This document shows, in pieces, positions 16,951 to 26,220 of a stretch of DNA of 52,273 nucleotides (positions are counted from its first letter, which is position 1; every line of letters starts with the position of its first letter). Below the pieces are notes generated by a model. The model made no database searches. It was not told where the DNA came from and saw only the letters and a list, made by a program, of their open reading frames with translations. Position numbers and translations under genes: made by a program. The stretch comes from Ignavibacteriaceae bacterium. Its GTDB lineage: Bacteria; Bacteroidota; Ignavibacteria; Ignavibacteriales; Ignavibacteriaceae. The stretch is taken from the NCBI GenBank assembly GCA_019638025.1, contig JAHBUO010000011.1, forward strand, positions 1-52,273, written 5' to 3'.

Positions 16951-19900
16951 TTATTTCATTAGGACTAGTTTTTTAACCACTCTAAATTCATTTGCCTTTA
17001 GCTCATAGAAATAGACACCATTTGATAAATTACCGGCTTCAAAAGTAACCTCATAATTACCCGGTTCTTTGCTCTCATTTACTAAGGTTGCTACTTCATT
17101 ACCAACAACATCAAATACCTTAAGTGTTACATTTGCAGTTGCAGGAATTGCGTAACTTATTTTTGTAGATGGGTTAAACGGGTTTGGGTAGTTTTGTGAT
17201 AAAGAAAACTCCGTCGGTACTAAATCAACTGAAATTTCGATTTCATTTGAATATTCGTAACTTCCATCGAAATCAATCTGCTTGAGACGATAATTGAATA
17301 AACCTGATTCTTTAATAGCCTTATCAATAAAACTATACTCGCGAATGGAGGTAGTTGTACCGCCTCCCTCAACTTCACCAATTTTCATCCAGGTTGAAGA
17401 ACCATTGAGCCTTCTCTCAACCTCAAATTCCTTATTATTTGTTTCTGTCGCAGTTGTCCAAGCGATATTAATATCCTTTCCAATCTGTTTAGCACTAAAT
17501 GAAACAAATTCTACAGGAATAGGGACAGCATTTAAGATGTATGGATTTGATAATGTTCCAATTTCACCCATATTTTGGAAGGGAACCGTTTCACCTAATT
17601 CTTTTATCAAGTTATACTGTGAACTGTAATATTTGAAGGTAACGGTTTCACCTGAAGATAAATTAGACCCAACTGTCAAGAAATAGAAACCGTCCGGCGC
17701 GATTGGTGTTGCAACTCCTCTACATTCTGTTCCTACAAAAGCACCTAATAAATCATTCGGATTAGTACTATAGAGTGATGCATCGATTTGAACTTTTGCT
17801 ATTACACTCATATTAAACTGCAAATTTGGAACAGGAACCCAGTTAGGTGAATCAAGCAATTTATGCTCAGCAGAATCTATTTTTGCTGCGGTACTTGGAT
17901 ATACTAATGTAGATGCGTTAGTCAATTTAATAACATATCCCTTACTCGGTTCCATAGTTGTTAAAGAGCCAATCCAACTTGAACCACTCCATGTTGCAAA
18001 TTGAGTTTGGCTTATTATTCTATCATTTGCAACAGGTGCCGGTGTAATCCCTGCCAGAGCAGTGTTAACAGGTAATGAGTTCTGCGGAAGGTAACCAATC
18101 CAAGTGTATCCACCAGCAATGGGGAGCGAAATTATCTCAACCGGTTGCCCCTGAAGCGTACAAACTTGAGCTGTTGATAACTTCATGACATAACCTTGTA
18201 CAGGGTTTATTGTAGTCAAAGAACCAACCCAGCTTGAGCCACTCCAGCTTGAAAACTGTGTTTGGCCTATCACTCTGTCATTTGATGCAGGATTAAGTTG
18301 AGGAGGAACAAATAGACTATTAAGACTCATATTTCCGGGGTTAACATTTACTGAAAACCACGTATAACCTTGTCCAAAACTAATGATTTGAGTCCTCATT
18401 CCTGCATCCATTCTAAATGGAGAAGTGAGAGTTCCAATTTCCCCCATGTTTTGGAATGGAATAGTCTGAGCTATCGGTTGGATTTCGTTAGTGCTTGATT
18501 TCCATGCTTTGAATGTAATCGTCTCCCCACTTGAAAGGTTTGAACCGACTGTTAAAAACAACAACCCATTTGTGCCTTGTGGATTAGCAATCCCTCGACA
18601 TTCTGTTCCGACGAAGGCACCAATTGCATCAGCAGTATTTGTTGTTAACACATTTGTAAAGTAGAGTTGGGCTATTATACTCATATTGAACTGGAGATTC
18701 GGCGTAACAACCCATCCGTGACCACTATGAGCCGCTTGGGTAACAGTTACATCTTTAGGGCTTCCTGTTGCACCTGTAGCTGTAACCCTTATTGTGCCAA
18801 CCCTTTGCTGTGTACCAGTGTTTTGTGCATAATTTACTGTTAGAGTTGCACTCTGCCCTGCAGTTAATGAACCGGATGTTGGAGATATGGAAGTTATCAT
18901 CGTACTTGGATTTACAGTTATTGCCGCACTCCATGGCATTGTTCCAGTTCCGGTATTTTGTATTGTAAACGTCGTCGTTCCAGATGCTGAGGTTACACCT
19001 CTATTATCCGGGGTTACTGACAAGATTGGTTGCGAGGTTTGAGCTGTGATACTCAAAGTATAAGGACCTGTAGCTAAGGTGTTTTCAGTCTTGGTCTCTT
19101 TTACCCTAGTTGCAGTTGGATTATTTGAATAATCTGCGACTCTTAAATAATAATAACCGGCAGTGGTTGGAGTATAGACAATTAGTGGTTGAAGCATACC
19201 CCCACCGTCATCATCATATGCAACTTGTGCACCAATAGTAGACCCTGTGGAATTACCAGGTCCATAAAGATAAAACTCCGAATCAAAGTTAGTAGAAGAA
19301 GAATTCGCAAATGTATATTGAGTATTTGCAGTAAGGTTAACTCTATACCAATCAATATCTCCTTCCGGATTTATCTCGTAGTTTCCCGTATGGGGGATTG
19401 ATGATATTGCTGTTGCAGAAGTGGGAACATCATTCCCATCTCCGCCCACAGTTACTGTAGGGGTACTCCAATAAAAAATGTTATCGTTTTCATTTGATTC
19501 AGAGATATTAGCTGTTGCATCTATAATAAAACCAATATAATAAGTCCCTGCGGGAATTGTAGGAGTAACTGTTGTTAAATCTTTATTAAAAGTTGCGATA
19601 TAGTTGCCACCACTCGAAATTGAAGGTACAGATAGCCACCCTAATAGAAAATCACTAGCCGAAATATTTTGATCTATTGAAGCGAAGAAATCTGTATATG
19701 AATTTGTTCCTCCCGAAGCACTTCCATTATTTATGTGTTTTACTGTTGCGCTTATGTTTGTTCCACTAATTGACAGTGAACAACCTGTTGGATCAACGGT
19801 ATAGTTTGGTTGTGAAGCAACATCACCAGTAATTTCCATATCATCTAAGTAGGCTCCAAGTGCAACCACAGAACCATCTGAATTAAAATCCATTTCCCAA

Positions 19901-21009
19901 AAATAATTTGAGTATCCGGTTAAAGTAAATGTCTTCTGTACCCAACCACCCGAACTTCCTGCATAGGTAGCAATGAGGCTATAATTATTTCCATCAGATG
20001 ATGCGAAAAACCTCAAGTCATCGCAGCATTCTTCTGTGATATATTTTGTCCAAAATTTAAACTGAACATTAGAATAGCCTTGCACATTAATGCCTGAAAT
20101 GTTCGCTACATAATTTGCCATATAGTCGTCATAATTAATGCAATCAACTTGATCTCCTTCACCAGCACACCATAGACTCCAATTTCCTGATTTTTTATCA
20201 CAATTAACATCTCCCCAATAATCAAGACCGGATGAAGAATTGGCATCCCCTCTTGCATACGGGGAAAGAGAACCTTCCCATCCCTCGAACCAGATTGTTG
20301 CTTCTGGGTTATATCTTTTTGAGGGTTCTCCTAATATTTTTGCATAATTAGAAACTTCACTAAATTTTATATTTTTTTTCTCCAAAAATTCTATGTCTAT
20401 AGTGGGAAGTGAGACTAAAATGGAGCCATTCACATAATGTGGCACATATATTTGTACTTCCTTGAGAGTTTGTTTTGAGAATTGTGATATTTCAACTCTT
20501 ATAACAGAAAATTTTGATTTATTAATACCCTTCTCTTTGGAATTGGCACTCCTTATATGGCTATTGTAAGCTCTAATATCTTTAACAGTCGGGGTAAGGT
20601 AAAATTCAGTTTCTCCAAACGCTCTCACCCAAGTTACATCGCCGATTGCAAACAATTGATTTTGTGAGGTTAAAAATGGCTGTTTTTGTTCCTCGAACCA
20701 TTGAGCTATTAAACTTTCTTCAGAAACAGAACTTCCGGTTTCGCTAAGTTTTCGAGAGCGGAGGGTTCGCTGCCACTCTTCTTGATTTTTTGCATTAAAT
20801 TCTTTTTCGGTTAGCGATTTAAATAATTGCTTACTATCATTAATTTGTCTTTTTTGGTCTCCAACCTCTAGGTTTGAGACTTTCGCATTACCCTTCTCAT
20901 CTATCTCCAGTTTCCCAATTATGTTCGCCTGCTGCCCAAATATTAGGGGGGCAAATGCTATTACTAAAATTGATAATAGCAAAACATGAGTTTTATATTT
21001 CAAATACAT
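16951..21009 (-). CDS. Large modular T9SS-secreted surface protein
   Basis: The 1352-residue protein has an N-terminal signal peptide (about 1-26). Beta-sandwich modules follow: a MAM/jelly-roll-like region (about 235-395), a CARDB-like domain (about 400-515), a PPC-type pre-C-terminal domain (about 525-650) and an Ig/HYDIN-like domain (about 655-755). Next come four modules in the mirror order A-B-B'-A', where the A copies share PNLQFNMS, GAFVGTECRG and FQNMGEIGTL, and the B copies share QTQF-WSGSSW-GSLTT. The C-terminus has a fibronectin-like spacer and T9SS sorting domain (NYPNPFNPSTK). AGAGGAAT precedes the ATG. No catalytic domain is recognised; adhesin or surface-layer roles are guesses. 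Confidence 0.85.
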   Translation of the reverse strand: MYLKYKTHVLLLSILVIAFAPLIFGQQANIIGKLEIDEKGNAKVSNLEVGDQKRQINDSKQLFKSLTEKEFNAKNQEEWQRTLRSRKLSETGSSVSEESLIAQWFEEQKQPFLTSQNQLFAIGDVTWVRAFGETEFYLTPTVKDIRAYNSHIRSANSKEKGINKSKFSVIRVEISQFSKQTLKEVQIYVPHYVNGSILVSLPTIDIEFLEKKNIKFSEVSNYAKILGEPSKRYNPEATIWFEGWEGSLSPYARGDANSSSGLDYWGDVNCDKKSGNWSLWCAGEGDQVDCINYDDYMANYVANISGINVQGYSNVQFKFWTKYITEECCDDLRFFASSDGNNYSLIATYAGSSGGWVQKTFTLTGYSNYFWEMDFNSDGSVVALGAYLDDMEITGDVASQPNYTVDPTGCSLSISGTNISATVKHINNGSASGGTNSYTDFFASIDQNISASDFLLGWLSVPSISSGGNYIATFNKDLTTVTPTIPAGTYYIGFIIDATANISESNENDNIFYWSTPTVTVGGDGNDVPTSATAISSIPHTGNYEINPEGDIDWYRVNLTANTQYTFANSSSTNFDSEFYLYGPGNSTGSTIGAQVAYDDDGGGMLQPLIVYTPTTAGYYYLRVADYSNNPTATRVKETKTENTLATGPYTLSITAQTSQPILSVTPDNRGVTSASGTTTFTIQNTGTGTMPWSAAITVNPSTMITSISPTSGSLTAGQSATLTVNYAQNTGTQQRVGTIRVTATGATGSPKDVTVTQAAHSGHGWVVTPNLQFNMSIIAQLYFTNVLTTNTADAIGAFVGTECRGIANPQGTNGLLFLTVGSNLSSGETITFKAWKSSTNEIQPIAQTIPFQNMGEIGTLTSPFRMDAGMRTQIISFGQGYTWFSVNVNPGNMSLNSLFVPPQLNPASNDRVIGQTQFSSWSGSSWVGSLTTINPVQGYVMKLSTAQVCTLQGQPVEIISLPIAGGYTWIGYLPQNSLPVNTALAGITPAPVANDRIISQTQFATWSGSSWIGSLTTMEPSKGYVIKLTNASTLVYPSTAAKIDSAEHKLLDSPNWVPVPNLQFNMSVIAKVQIDASLYSTNPNDLLGAFVGTECRGVATPIAPDGFYFLTVGSNLSSGETVTFKYYSSQYNLIKELGETVPFQNMGEIGTLSNPYILNAVPIPVEFVSFSAKQIGKDINIAWTTATETNNKEFEVERRLNGSSTWMKIGEVEGGGTTTSIREYSFIDKAIKESGLFNYRLKQIDFDGSYEYSNEIEISVDLVPTEFSLSQNYPNPFNPSTKISYAIPATANVTLKVFDVVGNEVATLVNESKEPGNYEVTFEAGNLSNGVYFYELKANEFRVVKKLVLMK

Positions 21010-21577
21010 AAATTATTCCTCTATTTATAAGTGTTATAATTTTTCTAATTTTTAATGATGATTAATTCTCAATCTATAAAATAAGAGAAGTGAGTTTAAG
21101 GGGGATGTTTGAGCAAATAGATAATAAGTGACCCTAATAGATTAATTCTTTCCAATTTCGTTATAACATTATTATCAGTCATTTTTTTAAATTATACCTT
21201 TTTTACAATAATGAATTGTATTGTTATTTGCATACTCTAACTCCATTATAATTTCGACTACATACATATCCCCACCCCCATCTCCCTCAACCCTTTTAGG
21301 GAATAGCCAGTCCCTTTTTGCATATCGCTCGAGGCTCTTAGCATATCGGGAATCCCTTTTTGCATCTCGTCTATTGCAAATTGCATCATGCTTGACCCTT
21401 TTTGCATATCGTTAATTGCATAATGCGTCTCGCTTGACCCTTTATGCATCAACGGAGTCCCTATTAGGGTCAAGCGAATCCCTTTAAGGTGGGTACCCCT
21501 ACCTTCGAGGTAGTAAAACGAGCTATTTTCGCACTTTTTGCTAAAACGGAATTGTGTGCTAAAGGTTGACAAATCTG
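21010..21577. other. Gene-free stretch containing a 21-bp repeat block
   Basis: These 568 bp separate the large T9SS gene from the small helical-protein gene; both are on the minus strand. Apart from the repeat at 21310-21498 I see no RNA gene. Open frames exist on both strands through the repeat (about 21258-21572 minus, 21221-21415 plus). They arise because the 21-bp period is a multiple of three, and neither has a convincing start. Confidence 0.6.
21310..21498. repeat. Nine degenerate tandem repeats with exact 21-bp period
   Basis: Units start at 21310, 21331, 21352, 21373, 21394, 21415, 21436, 21457 and 21478. The core is about CCCTTTTTGCATATCG; units 1, 3 and 5 are closest to it and the last two diverge. 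There are no gaps in the register, so this is a minisatellite-like array that has decayed by substitution only. Confidence 0.8.
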
Positions 21578-22045
21578 TTACTCAGCCTCTTTTTTTGCCG
21601 GTGATTTCACAAACCGCTTCTTTAAGTCATCATAAATTGCGTCAGTTCCGGGAACATTGGACTTAGCTGCATTCTTTACAGAGTTATAAAAACTTGTAGC
21701 CGCTGTCATTGCCTCACTGCCGGCAGCCATATATGTATCTGATACTGATTCAAATAATGTTTTTAATTGTAAAAAAATCGGTTGTAATTGTTTTGCGAGA
21801 GCTAAGTCTCGTTCAAGTTCGGGGATATCTGCATATGGGGGAACTAAATGTGGATTCATTTTTGCGTATTCAAGCCCCTTTTCAACAAAGGCTACTGATT
21901 TATCCCCCATCTTAAATATTGTTTCTCTTTCATCTTTTGAGAGATTCACTAAGAATGGGAGTTGATCTTGTATTTGTTTGATTAAGTCGAGTATTTGAGT
22001 TTTTCTTTCCTCTGTAACTTCAGCTTGAAGATTTTGATAAGCCAT
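21578..22045 (-). CDS. Conserved hypothetical helical protein
   Basis: The 155-residue soluble protein has no signal peptide or membrane helix and is mostly predicted amphipathic alpha-helix. Recognisable stretches are LPFLVNLSKDER, KMGDKSVAFVEK, NPHLVPPY and VPGTDAIYDDLKKRF. I do not recognise a characterised family; the length and helicity resemble phasins or small structural proteins, but that is weak. The start at 22045 (MAYQNL) has AAGGAT 6-7 bp upstream and is better than the in-frame TTG at 22051. It is divergent from the sensor kinase at 22307. Confidence 0.7.
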   Translation of the reverse strand: MAYQNLQAEVTEERKTQILDLIKQIQDQLPFLVNLSKDERETIFKMGDKSVAFVEKGLEYAKMNPHLVPPYADIPELERDLALAKQLQPIFLQLKTLFESVSDTYMAAGSEAMTAATSFYNSVKNAAKSNVPGTDAIYDDLKKRFVKSPAKKEAE

Positions 22046-22251
22046 ACACAATCCTTTTTTTTAATAACTATGATTGGTTAGCGTTGTTTCAATAATCATT
22101 CCTAACTAAAATTAAATCGATTATTCTATTTGTCTCTTTTGGATTATTAAGATTTAGATATTAATTTTCGCCGTCGGGTCTAAAGATTAGACAAAAGAGT
22201 CACTCTTTTTTATAATTGTTGAAAATTCAAAATTTAATTTGTTGTGCTTTT

Positions 22252-22284
22252 TACCACATCTTTCTTCATTTTGTGGTATTTTTT
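22252..22284 (+). promoter_or_regulatory. Terminator-like hairpin in the leader of the VCBS-type kinase gene
   Basis: TACCACA (22252-22258) pairs with TGTGGTA (22272-22278) and is followed by six T. An outer GTTGT/ACAAC pairing flanks it. It lies just 22 bp before the TTG start codon, so it could attenuate the downstream genes or bind a regulator. The rest of 22046-22306 shows nothing else clear. Confidence 0.4.
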
Positions 22285-22306
22285 ACAACATTAGTAGGGG
22301 ACATAC

Positions 22307-24781
22307 TTGAAAACTTTCACAACAAAACATTCATATTATTTATTAATATACCTCACATTTGTTATCTCGCTTTCAATTTTTCTCTATGTCAAACAATTTG
22401 TATATCCATATTCATTTAACTTGGTCAAATCTTCGCAAATTCCGGAAAGTATGAATAAATATTCTCCTTTCTATTACAAAGATCTTGACCATGATGGTCA
22501 GCCCGAGATTATAAGTTATGGTATTGAATCAACAGTGGGCTTTTCTATAATATGGGTATCAAGCTGGAATGATGAGACAATTGACCAGTTTAATTTCAAT
22601 GGGAATTTTCCCACTATATATAAACCGATAATTTTAGATGTAAATAAAGATAATGTTGATGATATTGTAATGTTTGACGTCGTTAGGGACTCCCTCTACT
22701 TAAATGTGATTGATGTTTTTAAGAGAAAATTTCTAATTAAGGGGAAATTTGTTTTGGAGAAACCGGATAGTGTTAAAACCGATTTCTGGCATCTGTATAT
22801 GTTAGACGGTAATCTTCTGGATATAAATTCTGACGGGAGTGATGAACTTATTTTTACGGTTATGGGTGGTTATAGTCACTATCCGAGAGGATTATATGCA
22901 TTTGATTTTAAGTCTGAAAAGGTAATTAAAAAAAATGAATTCGGATTCGGTGTAAGCGGAGTTTTTGTTCACGATATTAATGGTGACGGCATCAAAGAAA
23001 TTCTCATTTCAAATACTGCGAGTGATAATTTAAAATATAGAAGCGGTTACCATGATAAATCAGTTTGGAATTATATTTTAGATAAAAATTTCAATTTGGT
23101 ATCTCGAGGTGAAGAATTTGGAAGTTTTACCTCTTTATTTGAATATAAATTGATTGACTCTACCGTTTATGCATTTTTCTCACGGGTTGCCCAAGGAAGT
23201 GATGATTTGGGAAAAGTGTTTAAAGTTAATAAAGATTTTACTCTCACTGAAGTTTTATCGATAAATTTTTCTGTTCATCAGGCCATAAAAAGCTACTCTA
23301 AGACCAACCATGTTTTTTATAATAGATATGCTGATAGCATTAAATTGTTCGATGAACACTTTAAAGAAATTAGGAGTATTGGATTCAATGATAAAAAAGA
23401 CAAACATGTAAGCCTTAGCTCTGACATTGATAATACCGGTAAAGAGGAATTTTGTGTCTTCACAAATGAAAAAGTTTCAATTTATAACCAAAACTTTAAA
23501 CTCTTAGGGGAACATATTCTTGAAGACGGTGATACATTCACCATGTGGTTAGATCAACTAATAAGAGTAAAAGATAAAACCTATTTTATGGCAAGAACGC
23601 AAAAATCGAAATTAATTTTTGAGATAGCTCCTAACCCTTATTACGGCTACTTTTATTTACTTTGTGCTATCGGAGCACTTTTAATTTTCGTTTTTTTATT
23701 TCTTAATTATAAGCTGCTCCATTTCTTCTTAGTTTATTTGCATTACTTTCTACATTCATTTCATAAGACTAATTCCGGATTATTAATTCTTGATTCACTC
23801 GGGAAAATTCTCTATGCAAATAAGCAACTATTTAACTTTTTGAGGATGCCGACAGAAAAGTATCGGGGTAAAATTGCTACCGAACTATTAAAAGAAAAGA
23901 GTGAAATTTATGAGTGCATAATAGTTTCACAAATGCAGAACATCCCCTCGAGTAATGGATTTTATTACTCAACTCACGAATATCAGTTCAATGGTTCTGT
24001 AACCGTAACACCGTTTCTCCTCTTTTCAAAAATTGTACTTGGGTATTTAGTTGAAATCGAAAACCTTACAGATGCCGTAATGATGGAACGGAATAAAATA
24101 TGGAGTAAATCAGTTCAGCGAATAGCACATGATATTAAAACCCCCCTTTCGTCGGTTAATATAGGTATTCAAACAATTTGGGATGAACTTGAGAAGACCA
24201 ATTCATTAGAACCTCAAATAAGAGATGATTTTGAGAGAGTAGTAAATCAACTTACTAAAATTAGAAGTTTAACTAAGAGTTTTCTTCAGTTTATTAATAT
24301 GGAGTTAATAAATTTTCAGATTGTAAACGCAAACAAAAGCATAGACGAAACACTCGAAAAATTTCATCATTATTTCAAGAAGAATGAAGTAACTATAATA
24401 AAAGAATATTCATCTGAGAATATCTATTTATGGTGCGACCCCTTTCAGTTAAGCCAAGTATTCCAAATACTTTTAGAGAACGGAATTGATGCTGTTTCGG
24501 GATACGGTGAAATTAGAATTAAGACCGAGCTTATCACTAACCTATCAATAGCAAAGATTAACTTTAGCGATAATGGTTCTGGTATAAAACTTGACATTCA
24601 AGAGAAACTATTTTCGCCATATCTAACAACAAAAAAAGACGGAACAGGTATAGGACTGTTTATGGCTAAAAAAATAGTGGAAGATCATAAAGGGAAAATC
24701 TATTTTACAAGTACCCCCGATATTGGAACAACTTTTACTTTAGAATTTCCGATACTAAAAAAAGAGTCGCCCGTACAATAA
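22307..24781 (+). CDS. Sensor histidine kinase with extracytoplasmic VCBS/FG-GAP-like domain
   Basis: The 824-residue protein has TM1 at about 11-28. A large periplasmic region (30-440) follows with calcium-loop repeats (D59-LDHDG, D172-INSDG, D223-INGDG) like VCBS/FG-GAP propellers. TM2 is at about 447-468. A PAS-like region (about 488-585), HisKA with H608 in RIAHDIKTPL, and HATPase (N725, DNGSG 755-759, GTGIGLF 779-785) complete an active kinase. The start is TTG with AGGGG 8 bp upstream. It is followed after 11 bp by its NtrC-type partner. The ligand is unknown; propeller sensors often bind carbohydrates or proteins. Confidence 0.88.
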   Translation: MKTFTTKHSYYLLIYLTFVISLSIFLYVKQFVYPYSFNLVKSSQIPESMNKYSPFYYKDLDHDGQPEIISYGIESTVGFSIIWVSSWNDETIDQFNFNGNFPTIYKPIILDVNKDNVDDIVMFDVVRDSLYLNVIDVFKRKFLIKGKFVLEKPDSVKTDFWHLYMLDGNLLDINSDGSDELIFTVMGGYSHYPRGLYAFDFKSEKVIKKNEFGFGVSGVFVHDINGDGIKEILISNTASDNLKYRSGYHDKSVWNYILDKNFNLVSRGEEFGSFTSLFEYKLIDSTVYAFFSRVAQGSDDLGKVFKVNKDFTLTEVLSINFSVHQAIKSYSKTNHVFYNRYADSIKLFDEHFKEIRSIGFNDKKDKHVSLSSDIDNTGKEEFCVFTNEKVSIYNQNFKLLGEHILEDGDTFTMWLDQLIRVKDKTYFMARTQKSKLIFEIAPNPYYGYFYLLCAIGALLIFVFLFLNYKLLHFFLVYLHYFLHSFHKTNSGLLILDSLGKILYANKQLFNFLRMPTEKYRGKIATELLKEKSEIYECIIVSQMQNIPSSNGFYYSTHEYQFNGSVTVTPFLLFSKIVLGYLVEIENLTDAVMMERNKIWSKSVQRIAHDIKTPLSSVNIGIQTIWDELEKTNSLEPQIRDDFERVVNQLTKIRSLTKSFLQFINMELINFQIVNANKSIDETLEKFHHYFKKNEVTIIKEYSSENIYLWCDPFQLSQVFQILLENGIDAVSGYGEIRIKTELITNLSIAKINFSDNGSGIKLDIQEKLFSPYLTTKKDGTGIGLFMAKKIVEDHKGKIYFTSTPDIGTTFTLEFPILKKESPVQ

Positions 24782-24792
24782 TTTAAGCTAAT

Positions 24793-26154
24793 ATGAAAAA
24801 AAATATTTTATTTATAGATGACGACCATGATTATCTCTTAACGGTAAAACGGTTCCTCGAAACAAAAGCCCCCGATTGGGACCTTGATATAATTGCCTCT
24901 CCGTTAGATGCTTTAGCTCGTTTTACGAATAAAAATTATGATTGTGTAGTGTTAGATATTAAAATGCCCGCAATGGACGGTTGTGAATTATTACACAAAT
25001 TTAGAAATCTCTCCCCCTCTACTCCAATAATTATGGCATCGGGACAAAGCTCCATAACTCTTGCAATGGAATGCCTTCAGAATGGAGCATTTGATTATAT
25101 AGAAAAACCGATAGAGCATTCTCGTTTGTTAATCGCATTAACCGGTGCAGTTCGTTTAAAAAGTCTTTTCGAGGAAAACGAAAGATTTAAAAACGAAATA
25201 TCGAGCGAGTATGAAATTGTCGGCGATTCAAAACCGATGCTTGTGGTCAAAGATTTAATTAGAAAGGTAGCTAAAAACGATATTACCATATTGATTACCG
25301 GCGAAAGCGGCACCGGGAAAGAATTGGTAGCAAGGGGTATCCATTCAGCAAGTAGCAGAAGTGCGAACACAATGATAACGGTTAATTGTGCGGCTATTGC
25401 AAAAGACTTGTTAGAGAGTGAATTGTTTGGATATGTAAAAGGGGCATTTACGGGTGCAAATGATAATAAAATCGGGAAAATTCAAGCGGCAAATAAGAGC
25501 ACTCTCTTTCTTGATGAAATCGGAGATATGAATCTTGAACTTCAAGCTAAAATATTAAGAGTAATAGAATATCAAGAGGTAACAAAAATCGGAGATAATT
25601 TTTCTCAAAAAGTTGATGTCCGCTTTATTGCCGCAACAAATAAGAATATCCCCGACTTAATTTCAAAAGAGAAATTCAGGCTGGATTTATATTATCGACT
25701 CGAAGGATTTGAATTAAATATTCCCCCTCTTAGAGATAGAAAAGAAGATATTCCCCTACTCTTCTCTCATTTCTTATATCTCCATTCACAAAAACATAAC
25801 TTGCCGAATTTTCAAGTTGACAATAGAGTTTTCAGAACTTTGAAAAGTATGGATTGGGTTGGCAATGTTCGTGAGCTGAAGCATTTCGTAGATAAACTTT
25901 TAATTTTTGCTAACGATCAGAAAATAGGTGTTGAAGATATATTCAAAGTCTTTGAATTAAAGAGTGGAGCACCATTTTCATCTTCAACTCTGACAGATAA
26001 CAATTATAAAATACTAAAGCAAGATTTTGAGAAAGAATACCTTGCGGAAGCCTTAAAATCTAATCACGGAAACGTAAAAAAAACTGCAGAAGATTTGGGA
26101 ATCGATAGAAGCAATCTTCACAAAAAGCTAAAAGCTTTAGGGATTATTGATTAG
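24793..26154 (+). CDS. NtrC-family sigma54-dependent response regulator
   Basis: The 453-residue protein has a receiver (D10/D11, phosphoacceptor D55, S83, K105). An AAA+ domain follows with Walker A GESGTGKE (170-177), the sigma54-contacting GAFTGA loop (217-222) and Walker B TLFLDEIGD. It ends in a Fis-type helix-turn-helix (LKSNHGNVKKTAEDLGIDRSNLHKKL). It activates sigma54 promoters after phosphorylation by the adjacent kinase. I could not find a convincing GG-N10-GC promoter in the window, so its targets may lie elsewhere. Confidence 0.95.
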   Translation: MKKNILFIDDDHDYLLTVKRFLETKAPDWDLDIIASPLDALARFTNKNYDCVVLDIKMPAMDGCELLHKFRNLSPSTPIIMASGQSSITLAMECLQNGAFDYIEKPIEHSRLLIALTGAVRLKSLFEENERFKNEISSEYEIVGDSKPMLVVKDLIRKVAKNDITILITGESGTGKELVARGIHSASSRSANTMITVNCAAIAKDLLESELFGYVKGAFTGANDNKIGKIQAANKSTLFLDEIGDMNLELQAKILRVIEYQEVTKIGDNFSQKVDVRFIAATNKNIPDLISKEKFRLDLYYRLEGFELNIPPLRDRKEDIPLLFSHFLYLHSQKHNLPNFQVDNRVFRTLKSMDWVGNVRELKHFVDKLLIFANDQKIGVEDIFKVFELKSGAPFSSSTLTDNNYKILKQDFEKEYLAEALKSNHGNVKKTAEDLGIDRSNLHKKLKALGIID

Positions 26155-26220
26155 AATAGATTTGGACGCTATTCGTATTAGAACTATTTAATTTCATTGA
26201 AAATAATTTCTTGCAGAGAA

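Noticed and set aside
21258..21572. Open frame of 104 codons on the minus strand through the 21-bp repeats, and a 64-codon frame on plus.
   Set aside because: Both are explained by the 21-bp period being a multiple of three. The minus frame begins at TTG with no ribosome site, and the composition is only the repeat.
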